A stretch of 34,024 bases of DNA from CALMEC01 sp964440285. GTDB lineage: Bacteria; Actinomycetota; Thermoleophilia; Miltoncostaeales; Miltoncostaeaceae. Shown one piece after another: positions 7,956-16,733 of the stretch. The stretch's first letter is position 1, and each line of letters begins with the position of its first letter. The stretch spans positions 1 through 34,024 of the forward strand of contig CAYTRV010000002.1 of the NCBI GenBank assembly GCA_964440285.1, in the 5' to 3' direction. The position numbers were made by a program, and so were the translations under genes. Below the pieces are notes generated by a model that saw only the letters and a list, made by a program, of their open reading frames with translations, had not been told where the DNA came from and searched no databases.

Positions 7956-9422
7956 GTGCCTCCCTACCCGTCTCAGGCGATGCGCCACCTCGCGGCACCC
8001 GCCGGCGCCGGCGAGATGGCCAACCCCGACGCCGTCGCCGAATCCGGCAGCGTGGCCTGCGGCGACGTCGCCCGCATTCAGCTTCGCATCAGGAACGAGC
8101 GGATCGTCGACGCGCGCTTCCTCGCATTCGGGTGCGGCGCAGCGACCGCAGCGGCCAGCGCAGCCTGCGCGACCCTGGCCGGCGCGACCCTCAACGAGGC
8201 GCTCAAGCTCTCGGCCGACGACCTCGACCGCGCCCTCGGCGGCCTCGGCGTCGACCGGCGCCACGGCCCAGAAGTCGTCGCCGACGCCGTCGCCCGGGCG
8301 CTCGAACAGTGGTACTCCGGCCGCCTCGGCGCCGTCGGCCTGCCGCTCGGGCGCGACCGTGTCGCCGTCGCGATGAGCGGAGGCGTCGACAGCGCCGTCG
8401 CCGCGCTCCTGCTGCGCGACGCGGGCCTCGACGTCGTCGGCGTCACGATGCGCCTCTGGCACGACCCCGCCGCGTCCGCCGCCGAACGCTCCTGCTGCTC
8501 GCCCGAGACCGTTCAGCTCGCACGCAGGACCGCCCACACGCTGGGCATTCCCCACCTGACCATCGACGCCGCGGAATCCTTCCGCGTGGGCGTCGTGGAG
8601 GACTTCGTCCGCGGTTACAAGGCCGGACGCACCCCTAACCCGTGCGTCACGTGCAACGGCCACGTCCGGTTCCGGATCCTCGCCGAAGCCGCCGCGCTCC
8701 TCGGTGCCCGCCGGCTCGCGACCGGCCACTACGCACGCGTGGAGTCGGGGGCGATCGCCCGCGCCGCCGACCACGACAAGGACCAGAGCTACATGCTCGC
8801 GATGCTCGACCGCCGCACCGTCGAGCGGCTCGAGTTCCCACTCGGCGAGCTTGCCAAGGCCCGCGTCCGCGCGATCGCCTACCGTCGCGCCCTGCCCGCC
8901 GCCGACGCCGTCGAGAGCCAGGAGGTCTGCTTCGTGGGCGTGGGCGGATACGTCCCGTTCCTCGAGCGGAACGCCGGGATGACGGCAACAGCCGGGCCGG
9001 TTGTCGACGAGACCGGTCGGCGCGTCGGGAGCCACGACGGGTACTGGCGGTACACTGTCGGCCAGCGACGCGGCCTCGGCATCGCCGCCGACGGCCCGAG
9101 ATTCGTGCTTCACACCGACGCCGCCACCAACACCGTCACCGTCGGTCCGCGCGGGCGGCTCGCGGCCCGCGAGCTCGAACTCCGTCCATACACACTCAAA
9201 GAACCTGTCGACGGGGTCCAACTGGACGTCCGAGTGCGATACCGTGGCAGGGCCCTACGCGGGCAGGCGCGCCCGACGGCCGACGGCCTTCGCGTCACCC
9301 TGGATGACCCCGCGGACGGCGTCGCCCCGGGGCAGACCGCCGCCCTGTACCGGGACGGTAGGCTCATCGGCGCGGGAATCATCATCGAAGGGAACGGTCA
9401 AGGTGGACATCGCGTGGGCTGA
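7956..9422 (+). CDS. mnmA: tRNA-specific 2-thiouridylase MnmA with N-terminal NifU/IscU-like domain
   Basis: 488 residues, about 120 longer than ordinary MnmA. Residues 10-120 resemble the NifU/IscU scaffold: GEMANPDAV, ACGD (C35) and FGCGAATAAAS (C60). The third scaffold cysteine is replaced (RRHG, 101-104, where IscU has HC). From about 133 on it is MnmA: the PP-loop AMSGGVDS (139-146), a CC pair (180-181), NPCVTCN with C230 and C233, and SQEVCFVG with C325. C233 and C325 match the catalytic pair that carries sulfur to U34 of tRNA Lys, Glu and Gln. C230 sits where E. coli has Asp, as in other actinobacterial enzymes. The fusion suggests delivery of an Fe-S cluster or sulfur to the thiolase, in line with proposals that some MnmA enzymes use a [4Fe-4S] cluster. 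The GTG start fits the -10 box for a leaderless mRNA. Confidence 0.92.
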   Translation: MPPYPSQAMRHLAAPAGAGEMANPDAVAESGSVACGDVARIQLRIRNERIVDARFLAFGCGAATAAASAACATLAGATLNEALKLSADDLDRALGGLGVDRRHGPEVVADAVARALEQWYSGRLGAVGLPLGRDRVAVAMSGGVDSAVAALLLRDAGLDVVGVTMRLWHDPAASAAERSCCSPETVQLARRTAHTLGIPHLTIDAAESFRVGVVEDFVRGYKAGRTPNPCVTCNGHVRFRILAEAAALLGARRLATGHYARVESGAIARAADHDKDQSYMLAMLDRRTVERLEFPLGELAKARVRAIAYRRALPAADAVESQEVCFVGVGGYVPFLERNAGMTATAGPVVDETGRRVGSHDGYWRYTVGQRRGLGIAADGPRFVLHTDAATNTVTVGPRGRLAARELELRPYTLKEPVDGVQLDVRVRYRGRALRGQARPTADGLRVTLDDPADGVAPGQTAALYRDGRLIGAGIIIEGNGQGGHRVG

Positions 9423-9969
9423 CGTGCTGCGGGCGGCGCTCTCGTTCTTCCTCGTCGTCGTCGGGGTGGGGATCGGGTACCTCTGCCTCCGGCTCGGCGG
9501 GATGTTCGGCCGGATGTCGGTCAGCGTCCGACAGGTGACCGAAGAGGTCGTGCCGATCCTGACGCGTGCGCAGACGACCGTCGACGGCATCAACCTCGAG
9601 CTCCAGCGCGTCGACGAGATCATGGTCAGCGCCGTCAACGCCACCAGGGGCGCCGAGAAGACCGTCACATCGATCTCGAACGCCGTCACCGCACCGGTCA
9701 GGAAGGCGTCCGGGTTCGCCGCCGCCGCGAAAGAGGCGATGGCGACCTTCCGCGCTCGCCGAACCGCGGGTCCCGACGGCGTCGCCGAGGCGCCGGTGGC
9801 GGCAGCGTCCGCCCCGCCGGAGGCCGCCCGTGAGCCGGCACCGGCCGATTCGGCGATGAACGGCCGTGCCTCCCCGGAGCCCCATGAGCTCCCGCCCGAG
9901 CTTCGCGACCGCCTTCGCGGCCCGAGCATCTCGCAGATCTCCTGGGCCCTGCCCAAGCGACCCGCGTGA
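9403..9969 (+). CDS. DUF948-type membrane-anchored protein
   Basis: 188 residues from a GTG at 9403 that overlaps the end of mnmA by 20 bases, with GAAGGGAA upstream as a ribosome site. One N-terminal membrane helix (ALSFFLVVVGVGIGYLCLRL) is followed by an amphipathic, probably coiled-coil stretch. That stretch (VRQVTEEVVPILTRAQTTVDG to about residue 100) is typical of DUF948/YtxG-like proteins. The C-terminal third is Ala/Pro/Glu-rich and probably disordered, ending in PSISQISWALPKRPA. The function of the family is not established. It is coupled to the next small gene by a GTGA overlap, and the pair sits upstream of alaS. Confidence 0.8.
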   Translation: MDIAWADVLRAALSFFLVVVGVGIGYLCLRLGGMFGRMSVSVRQVTEEVVPILTRAQTTVDGINLELQRVDEIMVSAVNATRGAEKTVTSISNAVTAPVRKASGFAAAAKEAMATFRARRTAGPDGVAEAPVAAASAPPEAAREPAPADSAMNGRASPEPHELPPELRDRLRGPSISQISWALPKRPA

Positions 9970-10181
9970 AGAAGTTCATCCTCGGGCTCGCCGCGCTCCT
10001 CGCCGCCTGGCTGTTCTCCCGCGGCGCGAGGGATCCGCGCGAATGGCCGCGCCGGCTTCCGGAGGAGCTCTCGTCGCTGTGGAACGACATCGACGACGCG
10101 TTCGGGGCAGCACGACGCGCCGCGCAGCGCCAGGAGAAGGATTTCGACGACGAGATGCGCCGGGCGCGGCGGGGGGACTGA
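9966..10181 (+). CDS. Small membrane-anchored protein, unknown function
   Basis: 71 residues beginning with a short hydrophobic segment (FILGLAALLAAWLFS) and continuing with a charged helical region (ELSSLWNDIDDAFGAARRAAQR...). The GTG start overlaps the preceding stop codon (GTGA, 9966-9969), which implies translational coupling and supports the gene despite its size. The plan, membrane anchor plus charged helix, resembles YtxH-type envelope proteins, but I cannot assign a family. Confidence 0.75.
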   Translation: MKKFILGLAALLAAWLFSRGARDPREWPRRLPEELSSLWNDIDDAFGAARRAAQRQEKDFDDEMRRARRGD

Positions 10182-10192
10182 GCGGGCGCTGG

Positions 10193-10198
10193 TAGCAT
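10193..10198 (+). promoter_or_regulatory. -10 box of alaS
   Basis: TAGCAT ends ten bases before the alaS ATG at 10209, which predicts a transcript with a leader of only about three bases. No ribosome site is seen between them. Confidence 0.5.
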
Positions 10199-10208
10199 TG
10201 CCACCCCG

Positions 10209-12761
10209 ATGACGACCCACGAAATCCGGCGCCGCTTCCGGGAGTACTTCGAGGAGCGCGGGCACCTCGCGGTCGCATCCGCACCCCTGATCCCGTACGA
10301 GGACGACCCGTCCGTCCTCCTCACCATCGCCGGGATGCAGCCGCTTAAGCAGTACTTCCTCGGCACCGCCCACCCGCCGGCGTCCCGCGCGACGAGCTGC
10401 CAGAAGTGCTTCCGCACCCTCGACATCGACCAGGTCGGACGCACGGCACGGCACCTCACCTTCTTCGAGATGCTCGGCAACTTCTCGTTCGGCGACTACT
10501 TCAAGCGCGACGCGATCCGGTTCGGTTACGAGCTTTCGACCGAGGTGTTCGGCTTCGACCCGGAGCAGATCTGGATCACGGTGTTCGAAGGCATGCCGGG
10601 CGTGCCGGCCGACGACGAGGCGATCGAGTACTGGGTCGAGGCGGGCATCCCGCGCGAGCGGATCCAGGCCCTGGGGGAGTCGGAGAACTTCTGGAAGCTC
10701 GGTCCCAGTGGGCCGTGCGGGCCGAACACGGAGCTCTACCTGGACCGGGGCCCCGCCTTCGGGCCGGATGGCGGTCCGGCAACCGGGACGGACCGGTTCC
10801 TCGAGTACTGGAACCTCGTGTTCATGCAGTACGACCGCGCCGTCGACGGCACGCTGAACGACCTTCCCGCCCAGAACGTCGACACCGGGGCGGGTCTGGA
10901 GCGCATCGCCGCGCTGATGCAGGACAAGCAGTCGGTCTTCGAGACCGACGCGTTCTGGCCGCTGATCGAGTGGGCGGAGCGAAAGAGCGGCCGCAGGTAC
11001 GGTGCCAGCGACCGCGACGATCGCGCCCTGCGGGTGCTCGCCGACCACGGGCGCGGCATGACGTTCCTCACCACCGACGGGGTCCGCCCCGGGAATGAGG
11101 GTCGCGACTACATCCTGCGGCGGATCATCCGGCGGGCCATGGCCGAAGGGTCGAGCATCGGCCTGGTCCCGGACGATATGCCCGAGCTGGCGCGGGAGGT
11201 CGCGGCGCTCTGGGGCGATGCCTACCCGGAGCTCACCGAGCGCACCTCCGAGGTGGTCGACGTCATCGGTGCGGAGGCGGACCAGTTCGCCCGGACGCTC
11301 TCGCAGGGCAAACGCCTCCTCGACGAGGTGATCGGCCGGTCCGGGAACCGGGTCTCGGACGACGATGCGTTCCGACTGCACGACACCTTCGGCTTCCCGC
11401 TCGACCTCACCCTCGATGCGGCCGACGCCGCCGGACTCACCGTGGACGTCGAGGGGTTCCAGCGACTCATGGGCGAGCAGCGGGAGCGGGCACGGGACGC
11501 GCAGGCACGCGATCAGGACGCCGCCGCCGCCGCCGCCGAGGCCCTCGCCGTCGGCGGCACGCCCGCCGAGTTCGTCGGGTACGACCAATGGTCGGTCGCC
11601 ACCGTCGTGACCGCCGCACAGCCGCTCGACGGGGGCGAGGCGCTCGTCAGGCTGGCGCGCTCGCCGTTCTACGCGCAGGGCGGCGGACAGGTATCCGACT
11701 CGGGGCGCGTGATCGGTTCGAACGGGTCGGGGGAGGTCGTCGAGATCTACCGCGTCGGCGACGACCAGGTCATCCGGCTGCGTGTCGACGGGCGGATCGA
11801 CGCCGGCGACGAGGTTCAGGCCGACGTCGACACCCCAACCAGGCGGGCGACGCAGGCGAACCACACCGCCACCCACGTGCTGCACTGGGCGCTTCGGGAG
11901 ATGTTCGGCACCACGACCCGCCAGGCGGGGTCGTACGTCGGGCCCGACAAGCTGCGATTCGACTTCACGCTCAAGGAGCGGATGGGCGACGAGCAGCGCG
12001 CCCGGATCGAGGAGATGGTCAACGGGCGCGTCGCCGAGGACACACCGGTGGGATGGCAGGTCATGCCGCGAGCGGAGGCGGATGCGCTGGGCGCGATCGG
12101 CCTGTTCGGCGAGAAGTACGGCGACCTGGTTCGCGTCGTGTCCGCCGGGGACTTCTCGAAGGAGCTCTGTGGCGGAACGCACGTGGCGCGAACCGGGGAG
12201 ATCGGCCCCTTCAAGATCGTTTCGGAGGGTGGGATCGGGTCAGGGACCCGCCGCATCGAGGCGCTCACGGGCGCGGCGGTGGTCGGCTGGCACGACGACC
12301 GCGAACGCGAGCTGCAGCAGCGGGTCGCCGAGAAGGACGAGCGGATCCGACAGCTCGAGGGAGAGCTCAAGCGGGCCCGCAGCGGCCGCGTGGACGCCGG
12401 TGCGCTGGCCGGGGAGGCGGTCGCCGCCGGCCCGGTTCGCATGCTGGTGCGCGAGGTCGAAGCGGACGAGATGGACGATCTGCTGGCCGTGAGCGACCAG
12501 GTGAAGGCGCGCCTGGGTGACGCCGCGGCGATCGTGCTGGGCGCACGGGCCAACGGCAAGGCGATGCTCGTCGCGAACCTCGCGTCTGCGGCGATCGCGT
12601 CGGGCCTGTCCGCGGGCGAGATCATCAAGCAGGTGGCGCCGCTCGTCGGCGGTGCTGGCGGCGGCCGTGACGGCATGGCGCGCGCCGGCGGGAAGAACCC
12701 AGCGGGATTGCCCCGGGCGCTGGACGCGGCCCGCGCGCTGATCGAGGAGGGGACCGGCTGA
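10209..12761 (+). CDS. alaS: Alanyl-tRNA synthetase
   Basis: 850 residues, near the usual length. The class II catalytic core begins EIRRRFREYFEERGH, with TSCQKCFRTLDID and FFEMLGNFSFGDYFK, and GPSGPCGPNTELY before motif 3. The editing domain carries NHTATH (about 551-556) and CGGTH, the four metal ligands that clear mischarged Ser and Gly. The C-terminal C-Ala domain ends with the glycine-rich GGAGGGRDGMARAGGK. All functional residues I can check are intact. It is the first gene of the run alaS-ruvX-mltG and overlaps ruvX at its stop codon. Confidence 0.97.
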   Translation: MTTHEIRRRFREYFEERGHLAVASAPLIPYEDDPSVLLTIAGMQPLKQYFLGTAHPPASRATSCQKCFRTLDIDQVGRTARHLTFFEMLGNFSFGDYFKRDAIRFGYELSTEVFGFDPEQIWITVFEGMPGVPADDEAIEYWVEAGIPRERIQALGESENFWKLGPSGPCGPNTELYLDRGPAFGPDGGPATGTDRFLEYWNLVFMQYDRAVDGTLNDLPAQNVDTGAGLERIAALMQDKQSVFETDAFWPLIEWAERKSGRRYGASDRDDRALRVLADHGRGMTFLTTDGVRPGNEGRDYILRRIIRRAMAEGSSIGLVPDDMPELAREVAALWGDAYPELTERTSEVVDVIGAEADQFARTLSQGKRLLDEVIGRSGNRVSDDDAFRLHDTFGFPLDLTLDAADAAGLTVDVEGFQRLMGEQRERARDAQARDQDAAAAAAEALAVGGTPAEFVGYDQWSVATVVTAAQPLDGGEALVRLARSPFYAQGGGQVSDSGRVIGSNGSGEVVEIYRVGDDQVIRLRVDGRIDAGDEVQADVDTPTRRATQANHTATHVLHWALREMFGTTTRQAGSYVGPDKLRFDFTLKERMGDEQRARIEEMVNGRVAEDTPVGWQVMPRAEADALGAIGLFGEKYGDLVRVVSAGDFSKELCGGTHVARTGEIGPFKIVSEGGIGSGTRRIEALTGAAVVGWHDDRERELQQRVAEKDERIRQLEGELKRARSGRVDAGALAGEAVAAGPVRMLVREVEADEMDDLLAVSDQVKARLGDAAAIVLGARANGKAMLVANLASAAIASGLSAGEIIKQVAPLVGGAGGGRDGMARAGGKNPAGLPRALDAARALIEEGTG

Positions 12762-13150
12762 AGGTTCTCGCGCTCGACCACGGCCGGGCCCGGACCGGCG
12801 TGGCGGTCAGTGACCCGACCGGCACGATCGCGCGCCCGCTCCCGCCGATCCGCCGGGTCGAGAGTCGCGAGGGACGGGCGGAGCTGGACCGGGTCATCGC
12901 GGATGCCGCCCCGGACGTGATCGTGGTCGGTGAGCCACGTCACCTGTCGGGAGAGGTCGGGCAGCAGGCACGGGCGGCGGCCTCGTTCGCGGACCGGCTG
13001 CGCCGGCGGACCGGTGTCCCGGTGGAGCTCGCGGACGAGCGCCTCACGACGGTTGAGGCCGGGCGCCGCGCGGCGGAGTCGGGCAGCGCGACGAGCGTCG
13101 ACAGCCTCGCTGCCTGCGTGCTGCTCGAGGCGTTCCTGGCGCGCAGATGA
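12758..13150 (+). CDS. ruvX: Putative pre-16S rRNA nuclease RuvX (YqgF), CTG start
   Basis: The conserved N-terminus KVLALDHGRARTGVAVSDP can only be included if translation starts at the CTG at 12758, which overlaps the alaS stop (CTGA). A ribosome site GAGGAGGGG lies seven bases upstream. Starting at the GTG at 12800 would remove the first catalytic Asp. The product of 130 residues has the RNase H-like fold: D in ALDHGRA, VVGEPRHLSGEVG, E in LADERLTT, and D in DSLAACVLLEAFL. The family processes the 5' end of 16S rRNA, or has been linked to Holliday junctions. It is coupled to mltG by an ATGA overlap. Confidence 0.9.
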   Translation: MKVLALDHGRARTGVAVSDPTGTIARPLPPIRRVESREGRAELDRVIADAAPDVIVVGEPRHLSGEVGQQARAAASFADRLRRRTGVPVELADERLTTVEAGRRAAESGSATSVDSLAACVLLEAFLARR

Positions 13151-14037
13151 ACGGGCGGGACCAGTGGGATCGCCACGACGTTCGCCGGCACCGGCGCCGG
13201 CGGCGGGCCGGCCGGAGGCCCATCATCGGACTCCTGGCGGCGCTGGTCGTCGTGGCAGTGGCGGGCGCGGTTGCGTGGACGGTGGGTCGCGACCCCGCGT
13301 CGCCCCCGACCGCGACCGTCCCGCCGCCGACGCCGCTGACGTTCCCCGAGGGCCTGCGGCGCGAGGACATGGCGCGCCTTCTGGAGGAGAAGACCAACCT
13401 CTCCGGTCAGCAGTACCTGGAGCTCACGAAGCCCGGTCCAGACGGCGCGCGTCTCTCCGGCCGCAGCAAGGCGACGTCGCTCGAGGGGTTCCTGTTCCCG
13501 GCGACGTACGGCATCGGGAGCGAGACGACCGTCGAGTTCCTCGTCGACCAGCAGGTGCGCGCATACGAGGCGAACGTCGCGAAGGTCGACATGGCGTACG
13601 CCCGGTCGAGGAACCTCACGCCGTTCGACGTGCTGATCATCGCGTCGATGGTCGAGCGGGAGGTCGCCGCCCCGGCCGAGCGGGCGACCGTCGCCGGGGT
13701 GGTCTACAACCGGCTGCGAAACCGCATGCGGCTCGATATCGACGCGACGGTGCAGTACGCCGTGGGGAAGTGGCGCCCCTTGACCGCCGCCGACCTCGAG
13801 AGCGACTCGCCGTACAACACGCGCCGCTTCGCCGGGCTCCCGCCCGGCCCGATCTCGAACCCGGGGCTCGCGAGCCTGCAGGCGGCGGCCCGGCCGCGAG
13901 CGAGCCGGTTCCTGTACTACGTGGCACGTGAAGACGGCACGGATCGCCATTACTTCGCGGCGACGCTCGAGCAGTTCGAGGTGTTGAAGGCGAAGGCTCG
14001 GGCAAACAAGGCCGCCGGGACTTCGCCCTCGCCGTGA
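13147..14037 (+). CDS. mltG: Endolytic murein transglycosylase MltG
   Basis: 296 residues, on the short side for the YceG/MltG family. A basic cytoplasmic head (RRHRRRRRAGRR) is followed by one membrane helix (IIGLLAALVVVAVAGAVAW) and a Pro-rich linker. The extracellular domain then has SLEGFLFPATY and the active-site region IIASMVEREVAAPAERATVA, where E170 is the expected catalytic Glu. YNRLRNRMRLDIDATVQYA and the closing GLPPGPISNPGLASLQAAA follow. It cleaves nascent peptidoglycan strands and may end their synthesis. The ATG overlaps the ruvX stop. Confidence 0.93.
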   Translation: MNGRDQWDRHDVRRHRRRRRAGRRPIIGLLAALVVVAVAGAVAWTVGRDPASPPTATVPPPTPLTFPEGLRREDMARLLEEKTNLSGQQYLELTKPGPDGARLSGRSKATSLEGFLFPATYGIGSETTVEFLVDQQVRAYEANVAKVDMAYARSRNLTPFDVLIIASMVEREVAAPAERATVAGVVYNRLRNRMRLDIDATVQYAVGKWRPLTAADLESDSPYNTRRFAGLPPGPISNPGLASLQAAARPRASRFLYYVAREDGTDRHYFAATLEQFEVLKAKARANKAAGTSPSP

Positions 14038-14073
14038 GATCCCGGCGTCGCGTCGATGCGGGCGCGGCGAACG

Positions 14074-14901
14074 TCAGCGTCGGGCGCTGACGAGCGCCGC
14101 GCGCATGACGTCCACCGGGGCGTCGAGGCCGGTCCAGCGCTCGAACGACGCCGCTCCCTGGTGGAGCAGCATCCCGAGGCCATCCACGGTACGGGCCCCC
14201 CGCGCCGCCGCGGACGCCAGCCATGGCGTGCCCCCGGGGCGGTACACGAGGTCGTAGACGACCTGATCGGGGCCGATTCCGGCCAGCGGGAGCTCCGCGG
14301 GGACGTCGGCGTCGCCCATCCCGAGGCTCGTCGCGTTGACGACGAGCGCCGCCTCGGAGGCCGCCGCCTCGATCGCGGCCGGTTCGAACGGAACCGGTTC
14401 CCCCAACTCGGCGGCCTTGGCTGGCGTCCGGTTCGCGACGAGGAGGTGCCCTCCCCGTGAGCGGACGGCGTGCGCCACCGCCCGCCCCGCACCCCCCGCG
14501 CCGATCAGGAGCACCCGCTTGCCGGCGACGTCATCGGGGATGCACTCGTCGAGCGCCCGGAGGAAGCCCTCCGCGTCGGTGTTGTCCCCGCGGAATCCGC
14601 CCGCGCCGTCGGGGATCAGGGTGTTCGCCGCGCCGATCGCCTCCACGGCGGCCGACACCGAGGAGCAGCAGCCGATGACCGCCTGCTTGTGTGGGATCGT
14701 CACGTTCAAGCCGCAACAGCCCACGGCCGCGAGCCCACGCACGGCGTCGCCGATGCGCTCCGGATCCACCGCAAACGCGAGGTACGCCCAGTTCAGGTCG
14801 AGCGCCGCAAAGGCCGCGTTGTGCATCGCCGGTGACAGCGAGTGCTCGACGGGCCAGCCGAGGATCCCGGTGAGACGGGTCGTTGCGTCTGGCGAGGCCA
14901 C
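14074..14901 (-). CDS. aroE: Shikimate dehydrogenase
   Basis: 275 residues. It reduces 3-dehydroshikimate to shikimate with NADPH. The shikimate site SLSPAMHN (21-28) and the catalytic pair K72 (NVTIPHK) and D109 (DNTDAEGF) are present. The nucleotide-binding GAGGAGRA (about 134-141) and NRT, the adenosine-phosphate contact typical of NADP use, are also visible. The GTG at 14901 is preceded by a -10 box at eight bases, which predicts a leaderless mRNA. It faces mltG tail to tail with a 36-base gap. The other shikimate genes sit on the far side of the pilus cluster. Confidence 0.95.
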   Translation of the reverse strand: MASPDATTRLTGILGWPVEHSLSPAMHNAAFAALDLNWAYLAFAVDPERIGDAVRGLAAVGCCGLNVTIPHKQAVIGCCSSVSAAVEAIGAANTLIPDGAGGFRGDNTDAEGFLRALDECIPDDVAGKRVLLIGAGGAGRAVAHAVRSRGGHLLVANRTPAKAAELGEPVPFEPAAIEAAASEAALVVNATSLGMGDADVPAELPLAGIGPDQVVYDLVYRPGGTPWLASAAARGARTVDGLGMLLHQGAASFERWTGLDAPVDVMRAALVSARR

Positions 14902-14909
14902 GACCCCGA

Positions 14910-14915
14910 AACCTA
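14910..14915 (-). promoter_or_regulatory. -10 box of aroE, leaderless transcript expected
   Basis: On the reverse strand TAGGTT stands eight bases before the GTG start, with no ribosome site between. The spacing matches those seen for mnmA and aroC. Confidence 0.5.
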
Positions 14916-14957
14916 GCGGGACGCCATCTCCCGCGTTCCGCGGCCCGCCGCCGTGCG

Positions 14958-16613
14958 TTAGCGGCGCCCGTCGAGCGCGGCGAGCCTGGCGCGGATGTCG
15001 GCGAGGATCTGGACGGGGTCGTCGGACGGCTCCAGCTCGGCGATCGCCGGGGCCTCGCCGGCTGGGAGCTCGCCGGGATGTGCGTCGGCGGCAGGTTCAT
15101 CCGCGGCGATCTCAAGGTGGGGGGCCTCGCCGGGCACATCGATGACCGGGGCCTCGACCGCGAGGTCGGCGCCGGTCATCGCGACGTGGGCGATCTCCGA
15201 CTCCGGCATGCCCCCGGTGAGGAACGGGACGTCGAACTCGACCGCCACGGGTTGCGGGTCGTCGACATGTCCGGCGACCTCGGTCTCGTCCGCGGCCGTC
15301 AATTCGGGCTCTTCGGCGGTTGCCGGTACCCCGATCGGAGCCTCGATCTCGGTCTCGTCGACGATGGCGGGCTCGGACTCCGCGTCCCTCGGCGAGGCGG
15401 TCGCTGCCGTCACGGCACCCGGCGAGCCGAAGCGGAGGCGCACGCCGTTGCCGTCGCCGTTGGCCTCGATGACCAGCTCGAGGGAGTGTCCCGATGCCGC
15501 GAGACCGGCGAGGTCCAGGACGACCGGGCTGCCCTGTGCGGGCGTCGCCATCGTCCACCCGGCCGGCACGACGTCGTGGGCCGGGAGGGAACCGGGCGCG
15601 GGGAACGGGACGCTGAGGTCGGTGGGATTCTCGGATCCCCATGCGGCGGTTTCGTCGTCGTCATCGACCCAAGCGGGCACGGATTCGTCGGACTCAGCAT
15701 TCGGGGCGGACATGTCGGTGATCACCTCGATCTCGGGGGAGTCGGGCCACGAATCGTCGTTCTCCGCCTCGCCCCAGAACTGCTCGAGGGCGACGGGGTT
15801 CGGCTCGTGGATCGACGATGCGGGGCCGGCAGACGGGTGCTGGCTGTCGTACCAGTCCTCCGCCTCGACGGCGACTGCGACCGGAACGGGGGCTTCGTCG
15901 TCGACCCAGCCGGTGGCCGGGTCGAACTCGCCGTCCCACCCGTCCATCTCGGGCTCGTCGTCTCCTGAATCGTCCACCGCGGGCATCTCGATGATCCCGG
16001 TCGGCTGCTCGGGTTCCCGGTCGTCCGCGACGGGTTCGTCGTGGCTCTCGTGTTCGGCAGCCTCAGCGGCTGAGGGAAGCGGATCGAATGCGTCGGGATC
16101 GAAGCTCGACGCGAGTTCGCCGGGGGTGGGCCACCCCGGGGCGGCAACGACGACCTCAGGCCGGGTCTCCTGCGCGAACGCCTCGACCTGCTCGACGGCG
16201 AACGTCGTGTCCCGCACATACGGGTCTTCGACGGGTGCGGGAACGGCCGGGACCGGCGGCGGCTGGACGACGGGGGCCTCGGCCGGCTGTGAGACGACCT
16301 GATCGGCGGTTATCGCGACCGGCTCGGCGACGGGGACGGGGGACTGGACAGCGACCGGCTGAGGCGCCGTCGTGGGGCCGCCCATGGCATGGGCCGTCTC
16401 GGCGGCGAGCTTCCGGCGCTTTCGACGCGGGATCGCCGGTTCCGACTTGGCACGCCGGCCGCGGCCATCTCGTGGCGTGGCGGCTGCGGGATCCCCGGCT
16501 GCCGCCGCGGTGCGCCGCCGGCGGGCCGCGACCAGCAACAGCAGAAGGATCAACGGGACACCGATGAAAGCGCCCGTCTTCTGGATGAGCGTGAGCTCCT
16601 GGATCAGCTGCAT
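14958..16613 (-). CDS. Acidic single-pass membrane protein divergent from pilB, unknown function
   Basis: 551 residues. The N-terminus has one membrane helix (AFIGVPLILLLLLVA, about 15-29) followed at once by RRRR and a second basic block (RRKRRK), so the long C-terminal part should be cytoplasmic. Residues 75-540 are strongly acidic and rich in Ala, Pro, Glu, Asp and Val, probably mostly disordered. A short ordered-looking segment (SPVVLDLAGLAASGHSLELV, then GVRLRFGSP) lies around 370-410, and a closing helix DDPVQILADIRARLAALDG ends the protein. The ATG has GGGAGAA eight bases upstream. The gene shares a 156-base intergenic region with pilB, and each direction has a sigma-28-like promoter, so it is probably expressed with the pilus. 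It could be a scaffold or polarity factor comparable in role to FimV, but there is no LysM domain and no recognisable homology, so this is speculation. Confidence 0.8.
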   Translation of the reverse strand: MQLIQELTLIQKTGAFIGVPLILLLLLVAARRRRTAAAAGDPAAATPRDGRGRRAKSEPAIPRRKRRKLAAETAHAMGGPTTAPQPVAVQSPVPVAEPVAITADQVVSQPAEAPVVQPPPVPAVPAPVEDPYVRDTTFAVEQVEAFAQETRPEVVVAAPGWPTPGELASSFDPDAFDPLPSAAEAAEHESHDEPVADDREPEQPTGIIEMPAVDDSGDDEPEMDGWDGEFDPATGWVDDEAPVPVAVAVEAEDWYDSQHPSAGPASSIHEPNPVALEQFWGEAENDDSWPDSPEIEVITDMSAPNAESDESVPAWVDDDDETAAWGSENPTDLSVPFPAPGSLPAHDVVPAGWTMATPAQGSPVVLDLAGLAASGHSLELVIEANGDGNGVRLRFGSPGAVTAATASPRDAESEPAIVDETEIEAPIGVPATAEEPELTAADETEVAGHVDDPQPVAVEFDVPFLTGGMPESEIAHVAMTGADLAVEAPVIDVPGEAPHLEIAADEPAADAHPGELPAGEAPAIAELEPSDDPVQILADIRARLAALDGRR

Positions 16614-16657
16614 GACAAAATTCTCCCGACACCAGACGTTGCATTCCGTCTGTCAGT

Positions 16658-16684
16658 TCATCGGCGATCCGTCCCCGCACTTGA
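16658..16684 (-). promoter_or_regulatory. Sigma-28/WhiG-like promoter for the acidic membrane protein
   Basis: On the reverse strand TCAAGTGC-N11-GCCGATGA. The spacing is exactly that of the sigma-28 consensus. The expected leader is about 40 bases, and it includes the ribosome site before the ATG at 16613. Confidence 0.6.
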
Positions 16685-16733
16685 GTCCCGGCGTGCGGTC
16701 ATTCTCCATCGGCCCGCAAAGTCGCGCCTGACG

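Noticed and set aside
9255..12182. 975-codon open frame on the minus strand opposite alaS
   Set aside because: It mirrors alaS, mnmA and the gene between them. The product is Arg/Gly/Asp-rich without any domain, while the plus strand encodes clear proteins. Long antisense frames are normal at this GC content.
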